Source: Paraspadella gotoi (Eukaryota; Chaetognatha). Taken from it: 64,000 nt of DNA. The notes under the pieces are model-generated. The model had not been told where the DNA came from. It ran no database searches and saw only the letters and a program-made list of their open reading frames with translations. The stretch is taken from assembly GCA_051294375.1 (NCBI GenBank), contig CM119268.1, positions 16,821,947 to 16,885,946 of the forward strand, given 5' to 3'. The position numbers and the translations under genes are program-made. This document shows, one piece after another, positions 46,361 through 57,651 of the stretch. Every line of letters starts with the position of its first letter. Within the stretch, counting starts at the first letter, position 1.

Positions 46361-48299
46361 TAGAAGTTATAGTCCGAATGGTTTCAAAATATACATACAT
46401 AGTTACAATAATATGATTTAACTCAAAATGTCTTCCTTATTCTTTGTCACTATACATGAAGAACGCATTAAAAAAGCCCAAAATCAAATATTAAAATAGA
46501 AAAAAATTTGTCATTTTAGTTTTCGAATTGATTGATCAAAAATTTATAGTTTTTTTAATTCAAAATTTATCAAATAATGGATCAGAGGAGTAAGTTTTTG
46601 GTCTCAAACAATCATTTGATGTGTATAGTAAAAGTAAAGCTCTGGTTAGAACCAACGCATGCTGTATTTATTAATATAAAGCTTCAAGTTTGCCTTACAG
46701 ATTAAAGAAATATGACAAAAATTGCATGGGTAAGTTTCGCCACGTTAACATTCATCGTGTCTTAAATGGAAAAAACAAAAGTCACATTTACTTAAAGTTT
46801 TTATACTCTATATTTACTCATTATTATAATATTTATTATTATTTATTATCGAATAGATAAATTGAAATGAAATTATGGGTTTGGGTAGGAAAGTGTGTGT
46901 ATAAGATGGATATAATTATAAATTTTTGATGAATCGTAGGAGTGGAAAAGAGTTTAAATTAAAAAAACAAAAGAACACTTTATTTGAATTTTCTCTCTAT
47001 CTACTGATTGATTGATGGATAGATTGATTGATTAGCGTAGGCAGATCCGACATTGTTTGCTCAAACTTGTTTATAATTGCTCAATTCCTTTTTATTTTTG
47101 TTGTTTTTGTTTATGTTATTGTCTAAGCGACATCCTGAAGAAGTTAAAAGAGCAATTGAGGCAGTTATATTTTTAAAAAAAAGTCTGTGAAACAGTGGGT
47201 AAAATTGGAAAACAATCGCGCAGCGCTAACGCGGCATCTCTGGGAGGGGGCTTTCCTTACGTTGACCCATTCGGGCGACAGCCGAGTTGGTCTTATTACC
47301 CAGCTATTCATCCCTTCAAGGATACTAGTAAGGAACTAAGGAGCAACATCGCAGAGACACAGGTTTCCGGTACAGAAGGTTTAGTTTCTCTTTTTTATCT
47401 AGAGAGCTTTCTGCCCCATCCAAAATTTTGGTTGACTTGGATACTTATCAAGCTTTAGTCCAATTAGTTTGGACATGAAAGGACCGTGTTTTGAGAATGT
47501 TTGCTTATTGATAAGTCAGTTATCCGGCATTCGATCGATCAGTTTACATAATTCAACGAGAGATTGCACTTTTATCAAAAAATTATTGATTAGTTGGCAT
47601 ACGACAAGATGTAAATGAGAATAGAAGAAATTAAATGGTTCATTTGTAATTGTTACATGTTTTCCTTTATGTCTTTTTTAGTCGAATCTGCTTATCAGCA
47701 GATTCCTACTCTATAATTAGGGTTGGCCTATCACAGTAAGTTGGGTCAAAAAATTTCAATTGAGCACCTGCTCAAATGAAAATTTTAACATTTTTTTATT
47801 GCGACTTTTGCGAAAATTCTTTTTTTTTCGTTGTGTTTAGGTATAAATGAGATTAAAGAGGAAGTCTTTTTACATCAACGATTGATTTTTTATTTGACAG
47901 TCCGTCCGTTCGTCTGTCTGTCCGTCCGTCCGTCCGTCTGTCCGTCACACTAAGCATTAAACTCCAATTGCTCGTGATTGGATAGATGGATTAAAATGAA
48001 ATTTTGTGTGTACTTGAATATAAAGTTTCGATGGAATCGTGCCAGTGGAAATGAGTTTAAATGGAAAAAACAAAAGTCACATTTACTTGTTTTTTACTTA
48101 TATATTTACTTATGATTATAATATTTATTAAAAATTGAATGGATAAATTGAAATAAAATTTTTTGAGTGGGTAGGAAAGTATGGAATCAAGCTGGATATA
48201 AATTTTTGATGGAATCCTAGCAGTGGAAAAGTGTTTAAATTAAAAAACCAAAATACACATTGATTTGAACTTTTTAAAGTTTTTCTCTCTTTATTTCTA

Positions 48300-48430
48300 T
48301 TTGATTGATTGATTGATTGATTGATTTATCTATTTATCTATTTATTGGTTGATTGATAGATTGATTGATTAAATGATTAATTGATTGATTGATTGCTTGT
48401 TAATTTGGTTAAATGATTAATTGATATTTT
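48300..48430 (+). repeat. (GATT)n repeat
   Basis: GATTGATTGATT with TTTATCTA variants. It is also at 50365-50500 in the next tile with different unit numbers. The corresponding part of the first copy (19240-19990) is unlike it. Confidence 0.9.
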
Positions 48431-48597
48431 TTTAATTGATTAATTTAGAAAGCTGTTATGATTTATAATGTTATGATCTAGTTATTATTAAATATTAAAT
48501 ATCGTAGCCAGATACGACATTGTTTTCTCAAACTTGTTTTTTTTTACGAGTCAGTGATATTATTTTAGAGGAGTTATCACTGCGCTCGAATAACTGC

Positions 48598-48640
48598 GGC
48601 AATAACGACGCAATAACGACGCAATAACGACGCAATAACC
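48598..48640 (+). repeat. 11 bp tandem repeat CAATAACGACG
   Basis: About three units here and four in the otherwise near-identical tile at 50683-50728, so this is a copy-number difference. Confidence 0.9.
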
Positions 48641-49271
48641 GACGGAGTTTGGGAAATGAACGAGCGACATTTTGACGATCGAGTTTTTATTTCTTCTCTA
48701 CAAAAAACTAGTAAATCGTTGCTTTAATTCGCAAAGAGAGAAACTAGAGTCTTAAAATCAATGCAGGGTTGGTTAAGTCTTAAAAGAAATTGATTGTCAA
48801 TGGATTTTAAAGTTTTGTAAAACATGCAATCGTTGTTTGACTAAATTATAATTGTTTTAGATTACAATTAGATTAATTAGATTTGACCTTTAAAAAAAAA
48901 TAGGCTGCTTCAAAACTCGTCGGATTGTAATTACCTACTGAAAATACTGTCGCTGAGTTTTTTTAAGAAATTGCGAAAATAAGATGTTTCTGTCCTCGTT
49001 AAGCCGCTCCGTCTCAATTCTAAGCTCTCGAGGAAAACAAAACGACAACAAAACTAAAGTCAAAACAAAAACGAACGAAAACAAAGTTGTTTAAAAAAAA
49101 AAATATTCTTTCTACTCCTTACGAAACTCATTCTCTCTTGTAGTTGTGTTATCAGCTCACATTTTCTAGCGATTTGCATAATACGTTTCACCTTTTGATA
49201 AATTAATGTACAAAAAAAAAAAAAAAAAAAAAGAATCCCAGGAAAAAAAGTCCCCCATCTTCCTTTTTCAG

Positions 49272-49351
49272 GTCGAAGGTTACGAAGAAGTCGTGAGGCT
49301 TCCCTACTTTCAAAGAAAAAACCATGGTGCTCTTGGGAGCTCATGGCGTCG
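49272..49351 (+). CDS. CASK: Second copy of CASK GuK exon 1 (one-base insertion)
   Basis: This copy is nearly identical to the intact copy at 54841, from the TTTTTCAG acceptor to the GTGAGT donor, except for one extra A in the AGAAAAACC run. That shifts the frame after Y-F-Q-R-K. The upstream A-tract is uninterrupted here (empty site). It is followed by the same (GTC)n-rich intron start. A homopolymer miscall is the likely cause of the shift. Confidence 0.85.
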
Positions 49352-50001
49352 GTGAGTCCTCAGCGCTCGTAATCGTCCTCGTCGTTGTCGTAGTCGTCGT
49401 CGTTGTTGTTATTGCAATTTAATTGCCGCTCGCAGATGTCGTTCCTCGCTACTTAAAATTTTGTTCTTTTAATATAAATGACTTTTGATTATTAAATTTA
49501 AAATTCAAAGGTTGAATCAATTGCGGCGCTAATCTCCTTTTTTCTATGTTCTCGTCGTCGTGGTCGTCGTCGTCGTTCTTGTTTATCGTTGCCATGGTTA
49601 TCGCCTTCTTGATTATTTTCTTCATTATCGTCGGAAGAGATGAGAAAAAACCCCAGAAAAAGTAAATTTCAATTTAGATGCAAAAATGAAAAGCGCTCCT
49701 TCAAAATTGAAAACTTTTCAATGTAAATAACATATCCGTTTGCGGGAAATTTAATTTTGTTACAAATAAAAATACGTAATGAAAAGGCTTTCGTTTCGTT
49801 GCGTTTTAAAATTGAGAGAGAAAACAAAGTTATTTTTGTTTACAAACAACGAGTTTCGTCTCTTTTTTTAGTCTTTTTTAGCGCAATGTGAATTTAAAAA
49901 ATTAAAAGTGTTTAAAAAGTGTGAAATAGAAGTGAAATAGAATTCCTCTCTCTTGTGTGGTTGGGGGGTGGGGGGTNNNNNNNNNNNNNNNNNNNNNNNN
50001 N

Positions 50002-50364
50002 TGTCCGTCACACCTAAGCATTAAACTCCAATTGCTCGTGATTGGATAGATGGATTAAAATGAAATTTTGTGTGTACTTGAATATAAAGTTTCGATGGAA
50101 TCGTGCCAGTGGAAATGAGTTTAAATGGAAAAAACAAAAGTCACATTTACTTGTTTTTTACTTATATATTTACTCATGATTATAATATTTATTAAAAATT
50201 GAATGGATAAATTGAAATAAAATTTTGTGAGTGGGTAGGAAAGTATGGAATCAAGCTGGATATAAATTTTTGATGGAATCCTAGCAGTGGAAAAGTGTTT
50301 AAATTAAAAAACCAAAATACACATTGATTTGAACTTTTTAAAGTTTTTCTCTCTCTATTTCTTA

Positions 50365-50408
<44 letters not shown>

Positions 50409-51301
50409 ATTTATCTATTTATTGTTGATAGATTGATTGATTGATTAAATGATTAATTGATTGATTGATTGCTTGTTAATTTGGTTAAATGATTGATTGA
50501 TAATTTTTTTAATTTATTAATTTAGAAAGCTGTTATGAATTATAATATTATGATCTAGTTATTATTAAATATTAGATAACGTAGCCAGATCCGACATTGT
50601 TTTCTCAAACTTGTTTTTTTTACGAGTCGGGGATATTATTTTAGAGGAGTTATCACTGCGCTCGAATAACTGCGGCAATAACGACGCAATAACGACGCAA
50701 TAACGACGCAATAACGACGCAATAACCGACGGAGTTTGGGAAATGAACGAGCGACATTTTGACGATCGAGTTTTTATTTCTTCTCTACAAAAACTAGTAA
50801 ATCGTTGCTTTAATTCGCAAAGAGGGAAACTAGAGTCTTAAAATCAATGCAGGGTTGGTTAAGTCTTAAAAGAAATTGATTGTCAATGGATTTTAAAGTT
50901 TTGTAAAACATGCAATCGTTGTTTGACTAAATTATAATTGTTTTAGATTACAATTAGATTAATTAGATTTGACCTTTAAAAAAAATAGGCTGCTTCAAAA
51001 CTCGTCGGATTGTAATTACCTACTGAAAATACTGTCGCTGAGTTTTTTTAAGAAATTGCGAAAATAAGATGTTTCTGTCCTCGTTAAGCCGCTCCGTCTC
51101 AATTCTAAGCTCTCGAGGAAAACAAAACGACAACAAAACTAAAGCCAAAACAAAAACGAACGAAAACAAAGTTTAAAAAAAAAAATACTTCTTTCTACTC
51201 CTTACGAAACTCATTCTCTCTTGTAGTTGTGTTATCAGCTCACATTTTCTAGCGATTTGCATAATACGTTTCACCTTTTGATAAATTAATGTACAAAAAA
51301 A
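50002..51301 (+). repeat. Segment A copy, third tile (same sequence as ~47938-49220)
   Basis: Begins TGTCCGTCACAC directly after the 25-N gap and repeats the previous tile almost base for base up to GTACAAAAAAA. Differences are mainly repeat unit numbers and single bases. Confidence 0.92.
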
Positions 51302-51334
51302 CAAGTTGAGCAAACATGTCGGATCTGCCTACGA

Positions 51335-51405
51335 TATTAATTAATTAATTAATAATTAATAGATTAATTAATTAATTAATATTTTAATATGTAATAATTA
51401 ATTTA
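51335..51405 (+). repeat. (TTAA)n-rich run
   Basis: ATTAATTAATTAA units; another at 51627-51662. Confidence 0.9.
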
Positions 51406-51691
51406 AATTTATATTCAACTTATAATCATCGATGTCCTTAAAATTGGGTTAGGACAGTTATTAAATATGTTTTGTTTTGCATTTTATCAAAACAAACAAA
51501 TATCCTTATTTTATTTTATGTCTCCTTGTCTCTCTCACTCTCACTCTCTCTCTCTCTCTCTTTTTATGCAATTGCGACGATCTTTATGCTTTTAAGATTT
51601 TTTTAACTTGCATCATTTTTTCACATTAATTAATTAATTAATTAACTAATTAATTAATTAAAACATTTATTAGTATCATTAATATAAAGAT

Positions 51692-51770
51692 CTCAAGTAT
51701 ATGTGACTTATGTTTTTTCTATCTAAACTCATTTCCACTGGCACAATTCCGTCAAAACTTTATATAATTA
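51692..51770 (-). repeat. 130 bp module, copy 1 (partial, reverse orientation)
   Basis: TGTGACTTATGTTTTTTCTA, AACTCATTTCCACTGGCAC and AAAACTTTATAT are the module landmarks. Confidence 0.8.
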
Positions 51771-52619
51771 TTATATATTAATAAATATTTAAAAGCTTCA
51801 GTGGCAACAACCCAAATCCAAAAAGTTACATTGAAAATCGATTTAGTAGTAAAAGGAAAAAAAAATTTTAAAGAGAACGAGGAGTTAGAAAAAGTGTTCA
51901 ATTTTGGCCCGCCTTACTAGATATTAGGCCGGAACAGGTTGAAAACTTGAATTCTCTCAAATGGTTAATGGTTAATGGTTAATGGTTAAGCGACTATTAA
52001 ATAATATAAAAATGAAAATAATTTTTAAAATTTGCTTATCAATTTTTTTTATAGATTCTGATAGAGCTTTAAAAGTTAGATAAAGGTTATTAATACAACT
52101 TTTTGTTTGTTTTATTTATAAAAAAATTAAAAAAATAAAATTCCGCCTAATAATGATGATGATGATAATTTTTAAGGTTTTTTCTATTTTTAACCAATTT
52201 ATTGTCAAATTTGAAAAAATTATAGTACTAACTTTCATTTAACTTCTTAAGCTCTACAAGAACCCTGTTAAATCTTTCCGTGTTAAAAGTTTCCCAAAAA
52301 TCGTTGCTCTTTTGCCTAAAACGTTTACTATATATCTAAGTGAAGAAACTTACCTTTGTGAGAGAAAGTAAGAATTATATAGTAGTTCTCAAGCTTTACG
52401 AGCGTGAAGGCAGGTTTGTTTAATGTTTCTTTACTTGATTTAATTTTATATTAGGTTTTTATTAATTCGTTTATATTATCTTTTTATAGTCCACGTTCAA
52501 TGCCGTTCCATGCGTTTCTATGTCGTTCAATGCCGTTCAATGCCTTTCAATGCCGTCAATGCCGTTTGTATCTCAATTGCTTTCTACATTTGGTTGATTA
52601 ACAATATAATATTACTTCG

Positions 52620-52644
52620 GACATTATTTCGGACTCTCTCTCTT

Positions 52645-52681
<37 letters not shown>

Positions 52682-52776
52682 CAATTGCAACGATCCTTAG
52701 TTCTTTTTTCTGCTCTACTCTCTCTCTTTGCAATTGCGACGACCTTGTATTTGCTCATTTTTCTGCTCTCTTTCTC

Positions 52777-52844
<68 letters not shown>

Positions 52845-52845
52845 C
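52620..52845 (+). repeat. (CT)n arrays with a repeated GCAATTGCAACGA spacer
   Basis: Three CT arrays separated by copies of TTGCAATTGC(A/G)ACGA. An earlier copy of the pair is at 51534-51583, so CT array plus spacer is itself a repeated unit. Confidence 0.85.
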
Positions 52846-52860
52846 ATAAATAATAAAGAT

Positions 52861-53330
52861 TCAAGTAAATGTAACTTATGTTTTTTCCATTTAAATAATT
52901 TCCACTGGCACAATTCCGTCAAAACTTTATATCTAGCTTCTTCACACACTTTCCTACCCGCTCACAAAATTTCATCTCAATCTATTATGGGTTAAAATAA
53001 AGTAAAAAGATTCAAGTAAATGTGACTCATATTTTTTCATTTAAACTCATTTCCACTCGTATGCGTTTCCACCGAAACTTTATATCAAGCATCGTTACAC
53101 ATTTTTCTACCCACACAAAAAATTTGAACTCAATCTATCCGTCCAATTATGATTAATTAGAGTACTTATTGGTTAAAATAATTAAAAATATTTTAGTAAA
53201 TGCGACTTATGTTTTTTCCTCTAAACTCACATGATTCCGTCGAAACTTTATATCCAAGCTTTATCACACACTTTCCTACCCACACACAAAATTTCTTTCC
53301 AATCCAACCAGCCAATCACGAGTTATTGGA
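52861..53330 (-). repeat. 130 bp module, copies 2-4 in tandem
   Basis: Copies at about 52861-52983, 53011-53150 and 53191-53330, each with AAGTAAATG(T/C)(A/G)ACTTATG, TTTCCACT, GTCGAAACTTTATAT, CACACTTTCCTACCCACAC and AAAATTTC landmarks. The last ends CCAATCACGAG. Confidence 0.85.
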
Positions 53331-53480
53331 GCTTTTTGCTAAGGTGGGACGGATAGACGGATTGATTGACTGATTAATTAATTATTGATTAATTAATTAA
53401 CTAATTGATTAATTAACTGATTAATTATTTGATTTATTATACATCCTGCATATACATTTAATATAAAGGAAAAAGAATCA

Positions 53481-53616
53481 TAATCAATTAGTGAAACAGG
53501 TTTTTTGTTTTTTTCCATTTAAACTCATTTCCACTCAAAAGATTCCATCGAAACTTGGTTCCTGTTCAATCACACACTTTTCTACTCACATACAAAATTC
53601 CAGGTCAATCGATAAA
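53481..53616 (-). repeat. 130 bp module, copy 5
   Basis: AAACTCATTTCCACTCAAAAG, CATCGAAACTT and CACACACTTTTCTACTCACA landmarks. Confidence 0.8.
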
Positions 53617-53636
53617 TTAAGTGGTAATAAGCTACT

Positions 53637-53979
53637 TGTTCAACTTGCATAATTTAATCAACTTGCATAATTTGGTCAACTGACATAATTTGGTCAACTG
53701 ACATAATTTGGTCAACTGACATAATTTGGTCAACAGGCATAATTGGTCAACAGGCATAATTTGGTCAACTGGCATAATTTTATCAACTTGCCTAATTTGG
53801 TCAACTAGCATAATTTGGTCAACTGGCATGATTTGGTCAACAGGCATAATTTGGTCAACAGGCATAATTTGGTCAACTTGCAGAACTTGATCACTTGCAG
53901 AATTTGGTCAACTGCATAATTTGGTGAACATTAAGAATTTGGTCAACTGGCATATTTTTGTCAATTGGCATAATGTTGG
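53637..53979 (+). repeat. 18 bp minisatellite, ~19 units
   Basis: Unit TTGGTCAACTGACATAAT with variants at two positions (CTGGC, CAGGC, CTTGC). On the minus strand it reads as a D-Q-I-M-P-V hexapeptide repeat, which is only the array translated. Confidence 0.95.
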
Positions 53980-54011
<32 letters not shown>

Positions 54012-54056
54012 CAATCAATCAATCGAACAATCAATCAATCAATCAATCAATCAGAG
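53980..54056 (+). repeat. (AATC)n microsatellite
   Basis: CAATCAATCAAT run directly following the 18 bp minisatellite. Confidence 0.95.
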
Positions 54057-54080
54057 AGAGAAGAGAGAGAAACTTTAAAA

Positions 54081-54565
54081 AATTCAAATAAATGTGTCTT
54101 TTGGTTTTCTAATTGAACTCTTTTCCGACTCCTACGATTCCATCAAAAATTTATATCCAGCTTTATCACATACTTTCCTACCCACACACAAAATTCCCAT
54201 TTCGATTTATCTATCTCAATTTTTAATAAACATAATAATTATGAGTAAATTTAAGTAAAAATACTTAAGTAAATATGACTTTTGTTTTTTTCCATTTTAA
54301 CTCATTTCCCACTCGCCACGATTCCATCGAAACTTTATAATCCAGCTCAATCTCACACCTTCCCTACCGTCATACAAAATTTCAAGTCAATTGCCCTATC
54401 CACTCATGAGCAAATTGGCTTAAAATTAGTGAAATATATTTTTTTGTTTTTTCCATTTAACCAATTTCCACTCGCACGATTCCCCTCAAAACTTCATATC
54501 CATCTCAATCCACCTGTTTTCCTACCCACACCCAAAATTTCATACCAATCCATCCATCCAATCAC
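54081..54565 (-). repeat. 130 bp module, copies 6-8
   Basis: Copies at about 54081-54220, 54263-54405 and 54428-54565, the last continuing CCATCCATCCAATCACGAGC as in the boundary of copy 4. Confidence 0.85.
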
Positions 54566-54593
54566 GAGCTAATTGGAGTTTTTTGCCTAAGGT

Positions 54594-54635
54594 CGGGACG
54601 GACGGACGGACGGACGCGACAGACAGACGACGGAC
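54594..54635 (+). repeat. (GGAC)n run
   Basis: GACGGACGGACGGACG with ACAGACAGACG, the reverse complement of the (GTCC)n run at 47899-47946, in the same position relative to the module. Confidence 0.9.
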
Positions 54636-54637
54636 CG

Positions 54638-54680
54638 GAACATCGTTTTTTTTGCATAATTTATCATAATTACGATGTTC
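54638..54680. repeat. Inverted repeat, 9 bp arms
   Basis: GAACATCGT ... ACGATGTTC with a 25-base AT-rich loop. Confidence 0.85.
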
Positions 54681-54757
54681 TGACATGATATAAGTTGTGT
54701 GCCCGACAATATTGAGCGGGCGGACCGACGGACCGAAAAAGTGAGTTATAGAGTCAG

Positions 54758-54782
54758 GGATCTGCTGCAAAAGCTCAGATCC
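54758..54782. repeat. Inverted repeat at the element edge, 7 bp arms
   Basis: GGATCTG ... CAGATCC with an 11-base loop, within a few bases of the A-tract boundary. Hairpins near one end are typical of several non-autonomous DNA elements including Helitron-like ones. Confidence 0.75.
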
Positions 54783-54840
54783 GACTAAAAAAAAAAAAAA
54801 GAATCCCAGGAAAAAAAGTCCCCCCATCTTCCTTTTTCAG

Positions 54841-54919
54841 GTCGAAGGTTACGAAGAAGTCGTGAGGCTTCCCTACTTTCAAAGAAAAACCATGGTGCTC
54901 TTGGGAGCTCATGGCGTCG
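54841..54919 (+). CDS. CASK: Third copy of CASK GuK exon 1, intact
   Basis: This is the cleanest copy. The TTTTTCAG acceptor is followed by 79 bases reading VEGYEEVVRLPYFQRKTMVL then LGAHGV plus one base, and a GTGAGT donor. The family equivalent is YEEVV.LP.F.RKTLVLLGAHGVGRR, the junction of HOOK with the first GuK strand and P-loop-like motif. MAGUK GuK domains have lost key P-loop residues, and LGAHGVG in place of a full GxxGxGK site agrees with that. This copy follows a 3.48 kb insertion located ~40 bases upstream in the A-tract. Confidence 0.92.
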
Positions 54920-56905
54920 GTGAGTCCTCAGCGCTCGTAATCGTCCTCGTCGTTGTCGTAGTCGTCGTTGTTGTTGTTATTGCAATTGAATTGCCGCTCG
55001 CAGATGTCGTTCCCCGCTACTTAAAATTTTGTTCTTTTAATATAAATGACTTTTGATTATTAAATTAAAAATTCAAAGGTTGAATCAATTGCGGCGCTAA
55101 TCTCCTTTTTTCTATGTTCTCGTCGTCGTCGTCGTCGTCGTTCTTGTTTATCGTTGCCATGGTTATCGCCTTCTTGATTATTTTCTTCATTATCGTCGGA
55201 AGAGATGAGAAAAAACCCCAGAAAAAGTAAATTTCAATTTAGATGCAAAAATGAAAAGCGCTCCTTCAAAATTGAAAACTTTTCAATGTAAATAACATAT
55301 CCGTTTGCGGGAAATTTAATTTTGTTACAAATAAAAATACGTAATGAAAAGGCTTTCGTTTCGTTGCGTTTTAAAATTGAGAGAGAAAACAAAGTTTATT
55401 TTTGTTTACAAACAACGAGTTTCGTCTCTTTTTTTTAGTCTTTTTTAGCGCAATGTGAATTTATAAAAATTAAAAGTGTTTAAAAAGTGAAATAGAAGTG
55501 AAATAGATATTAGTAATAATCATAATCTTTGACATAATTTTTATAAATTCACATTGCGCTAAAGAAGACTCAAAAAAGGAGTCGAAACATGTCCCTTTAA
55601 AAAAAATAAAACTCGTTGTTTGTAAACAAAAATAAACTTTAATTTCTCTCTCAAATAAAATTACAAATTCCATTCATTTTTAAATTTAGCCTAATTGTAA
55701 ATAATAATTGTCAAATATGAATATTTTGGAAGTTAAAAATTGAGTGCGGAAATTTATAACTTTACAAAAACCTCACCAGGTCTCCTACCTTTTCATCTCC
55801 GTCGCATCTTTTATGACATTTTATATCCGATTTCTTTTTTCTAAAGGACGCCATCTTTTGGAGATACATAATTCCCAAACTCTATTTTCCTTCACCGCAA
55901 TTTTTTTNNNNNNNNNNNNNNNNNNNNNNNNNCAATTTTTTCCTTCTTTTCGCATCAACTTTCCATTTCCTTTTCTTATCCGATGTTAATTGCAAAAAAA
56001 AAACAAAAAAAAAAAAAAAAACCAAAAAAAAACAAACAAAAAAAAAAAAACAATTGTTCAAGACGAAAAAGTGGATAAAAAAAATCGTAAAACATTTTCC
56101 TCATTTCGATTCTCGATTTTCTTCTCCACTGTTTTCTTCTTTCAGCTGCCGAGTGCCATGACCTTTTCGCTTTCCTTCCTACTTCTTTTTTCTTTTTCTT
56201 TCTTTCTTTTTTTCTTTCTTTTTCTTTTTTTCTTTCTTTTCTTTTCTTTCGTTCTTTCTTTCTCCTTTCTCTCTGCTCTCATATCCGCTGTCGATTCCAC
56301 GTTCTGTTCGACCTTCACATCTCAGTCTTTCGCCTGTTTTTTCCCTCTTGTGACAAAAACAAACAAAACACAACCGGCCCCTTGTCACATATCCTCGTCA
56401 TTTCATCTGATTTCGTTTTGTTTTGTTTGTTTATACGATGACTCAGATAATTGTTTTTTTCTTTTTTTCTTTTTTTTTTTCTTGAGACCTTTTCTGTCGC
56501 GTCAGTTTCTATCGGTCACCTTACTTTTTCAATGCTCCCTAACTCAACTAATACTTAAAAGTAAGTCGAATAGATTGGTCCTTCAGACGTTTTGATTTAC
56601 AAGTGAGTGTATGTTTGTAACGTGGATCAACTGGAAATGCCGTTTAATTTTGTCTTCTTTTTCCTCTCTTTTATATTTCTTTTTTCATTTCTTTCTTTCT
56701 TTCTTCTTTTCCTTTTTCTTCTTTCTTTCTTTTCTTTCTTTCTTTCTTTCTTTCTTTTTTACTTTCTTCTTTCTTCTTTCTTTCTTTCTTCTTTTCTTTC
56801 TTTCTTTCTTTCTTTCTTCTTTTTCCCGTATTTGTTATTTTTCTTTTTTTCATTCCCCAACCTAACCCCCTTTCTGGCATCCTTCCACCCTTCGCGTTCG
56901 CCAAG

Positions 56906-57153
56906 CCGTGTCGTTACATCTATGAGAAACTTCCCTGACTTCCAACCAAATCCGCACGGACCAATTTCCGCACGTTACCCATCACCCACACGGACACAGC
57001 GCGACCCATCGGGGCGAACGAGAGCCGAAGGAAAACCGACGTGTGTTTCGGTAGACTCAAGCAAAATTTTGAGGGCAATGCCACAGACTCGAGTATCTGG
57101 AATAGGGAGTCACGAGGGCCATGTAGCGTGGACAAAAGCTCGGAACACTACAG
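56906..57153 (+). pseudogene. CASK: Second copy of CASK GuK exon 2, heavily indel-broken
   Basis: The (TTTC)n tract precedes it as in the first copy. Matches to the copy at 22651 run throughout: CCAATT...CCCATCACCCACAC for the YPIPHTT region, GAGTATCTGGAAT..GGGAGTCACGAGGGCCATGTA for EYLEYGSHEGAMY, and ACTACAG|GTAGGAG at the donor. Many one-base changes destroy the frame. E-Y-L-E is clearer here than in the first copy, so both copies are needed to see the family residues. Confidence 0.72.
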
Positions 57154-57414
57154 GTAGGAGATTAGGGACGTTAGCGTGGAATGTGGGCAGAGGGGGGAGA
57201 GGAAAGGATGACGAGGAAGGAAGGTAAAGGGAGTATGGAAACACTAAATGGAAGTAGAAAAGAGTAATGTAGAGAGAATAAAGAGAAGAAAGATAAGAGC
57301 AGAGAGGAGACATGAGAGGAGAGAGAGAGTAGAAGACTGACGAGGCAGAAGAGAGCAAGAGATGCAGAGATATTATCAGTAGCGATAACTGAGATCATCT
57401 CTCTGCTCTATGAT

Positions 57415-57561
57415 TATTTTTAAAAAACAATTGTCAAGACTGAAAAAGTGGATAAAAAAAATCGTAAACATTTTCCTCCATTTCGATTCTCGATTTTCTT
57501 CTCCACTTGTTTTTCCTTCTTTTCAGCTGCCGGTGCCATGACCTTTTCGCTCTCCTTCCTA

Positions 57562-57651
<90 letters not shown>

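Larger units (their letters stand above)
46362..49941 (+). repeat. Segment A copy, second tile (equivalent to ~17255-21180)
   Basis: Starts AGTCCGAATGGTTTC and runs through the module repeats, the (GTCC)n tract and GuK exon 1. It ends at GAAGTGAAATAGA, after which a G-rich tail (GGTTGGGGGGTGGGGGGT) leads into a 25-N gap. This tile looks well polished. Confidence 0.85.
51302..54786 (-). mobile_element. 3.48 kb candidate non-autonomous element inserted in the A-tract
   Basis: The A-tract before GuK exon 1 is split here, with GTACAAAAAAA on the left and AAAAAAAAAAAAAAGAATCCCAGG on the right. Two other copies are uninterrupted. Near the ends are GTCGGATCTG (51319-51328) and its reverse complement CAGATCCGAC (54776-54785). 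The interior holds (TTAA)n runs, CT runs, eight ~130 bp modules in one direction, an 18 bp minisatellite, an (AATC)n run, a (GGAC)n run and two palindromes. No transposase, reverse transcriptase or other coding sequence is seen. A misjoin at the A-tract is the alternative. Strand is given relative to the module orientation in segment A. Confidence 0.5.
54787..57400 (+). repeat. Segment A copy, fourth tile (equivalent to ~20430-23115)
   Basis: Carries GuK exon 1 (intact) and GuK exon 2 (noisy). The 25-N gap at 55908-55932 has overlapping flanks (GCAATTTTTTT / CAATTTTTT). Similarity fades near 57400 in GA-rich sequence. Confidence 0.88.

Noticed and set aside
53632-53865. Minus-strand frame with D-Q-I-M-P-V repeats
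   Set aside because: A translated 18 bp minisatellite whose unit is a multiple of three, so it stays open by chance.
53637-53979. CRISPR array
   Set aside because: Units are directly adjacent with no unique spacers, the genome is eukaryotic and no cas genes are present.
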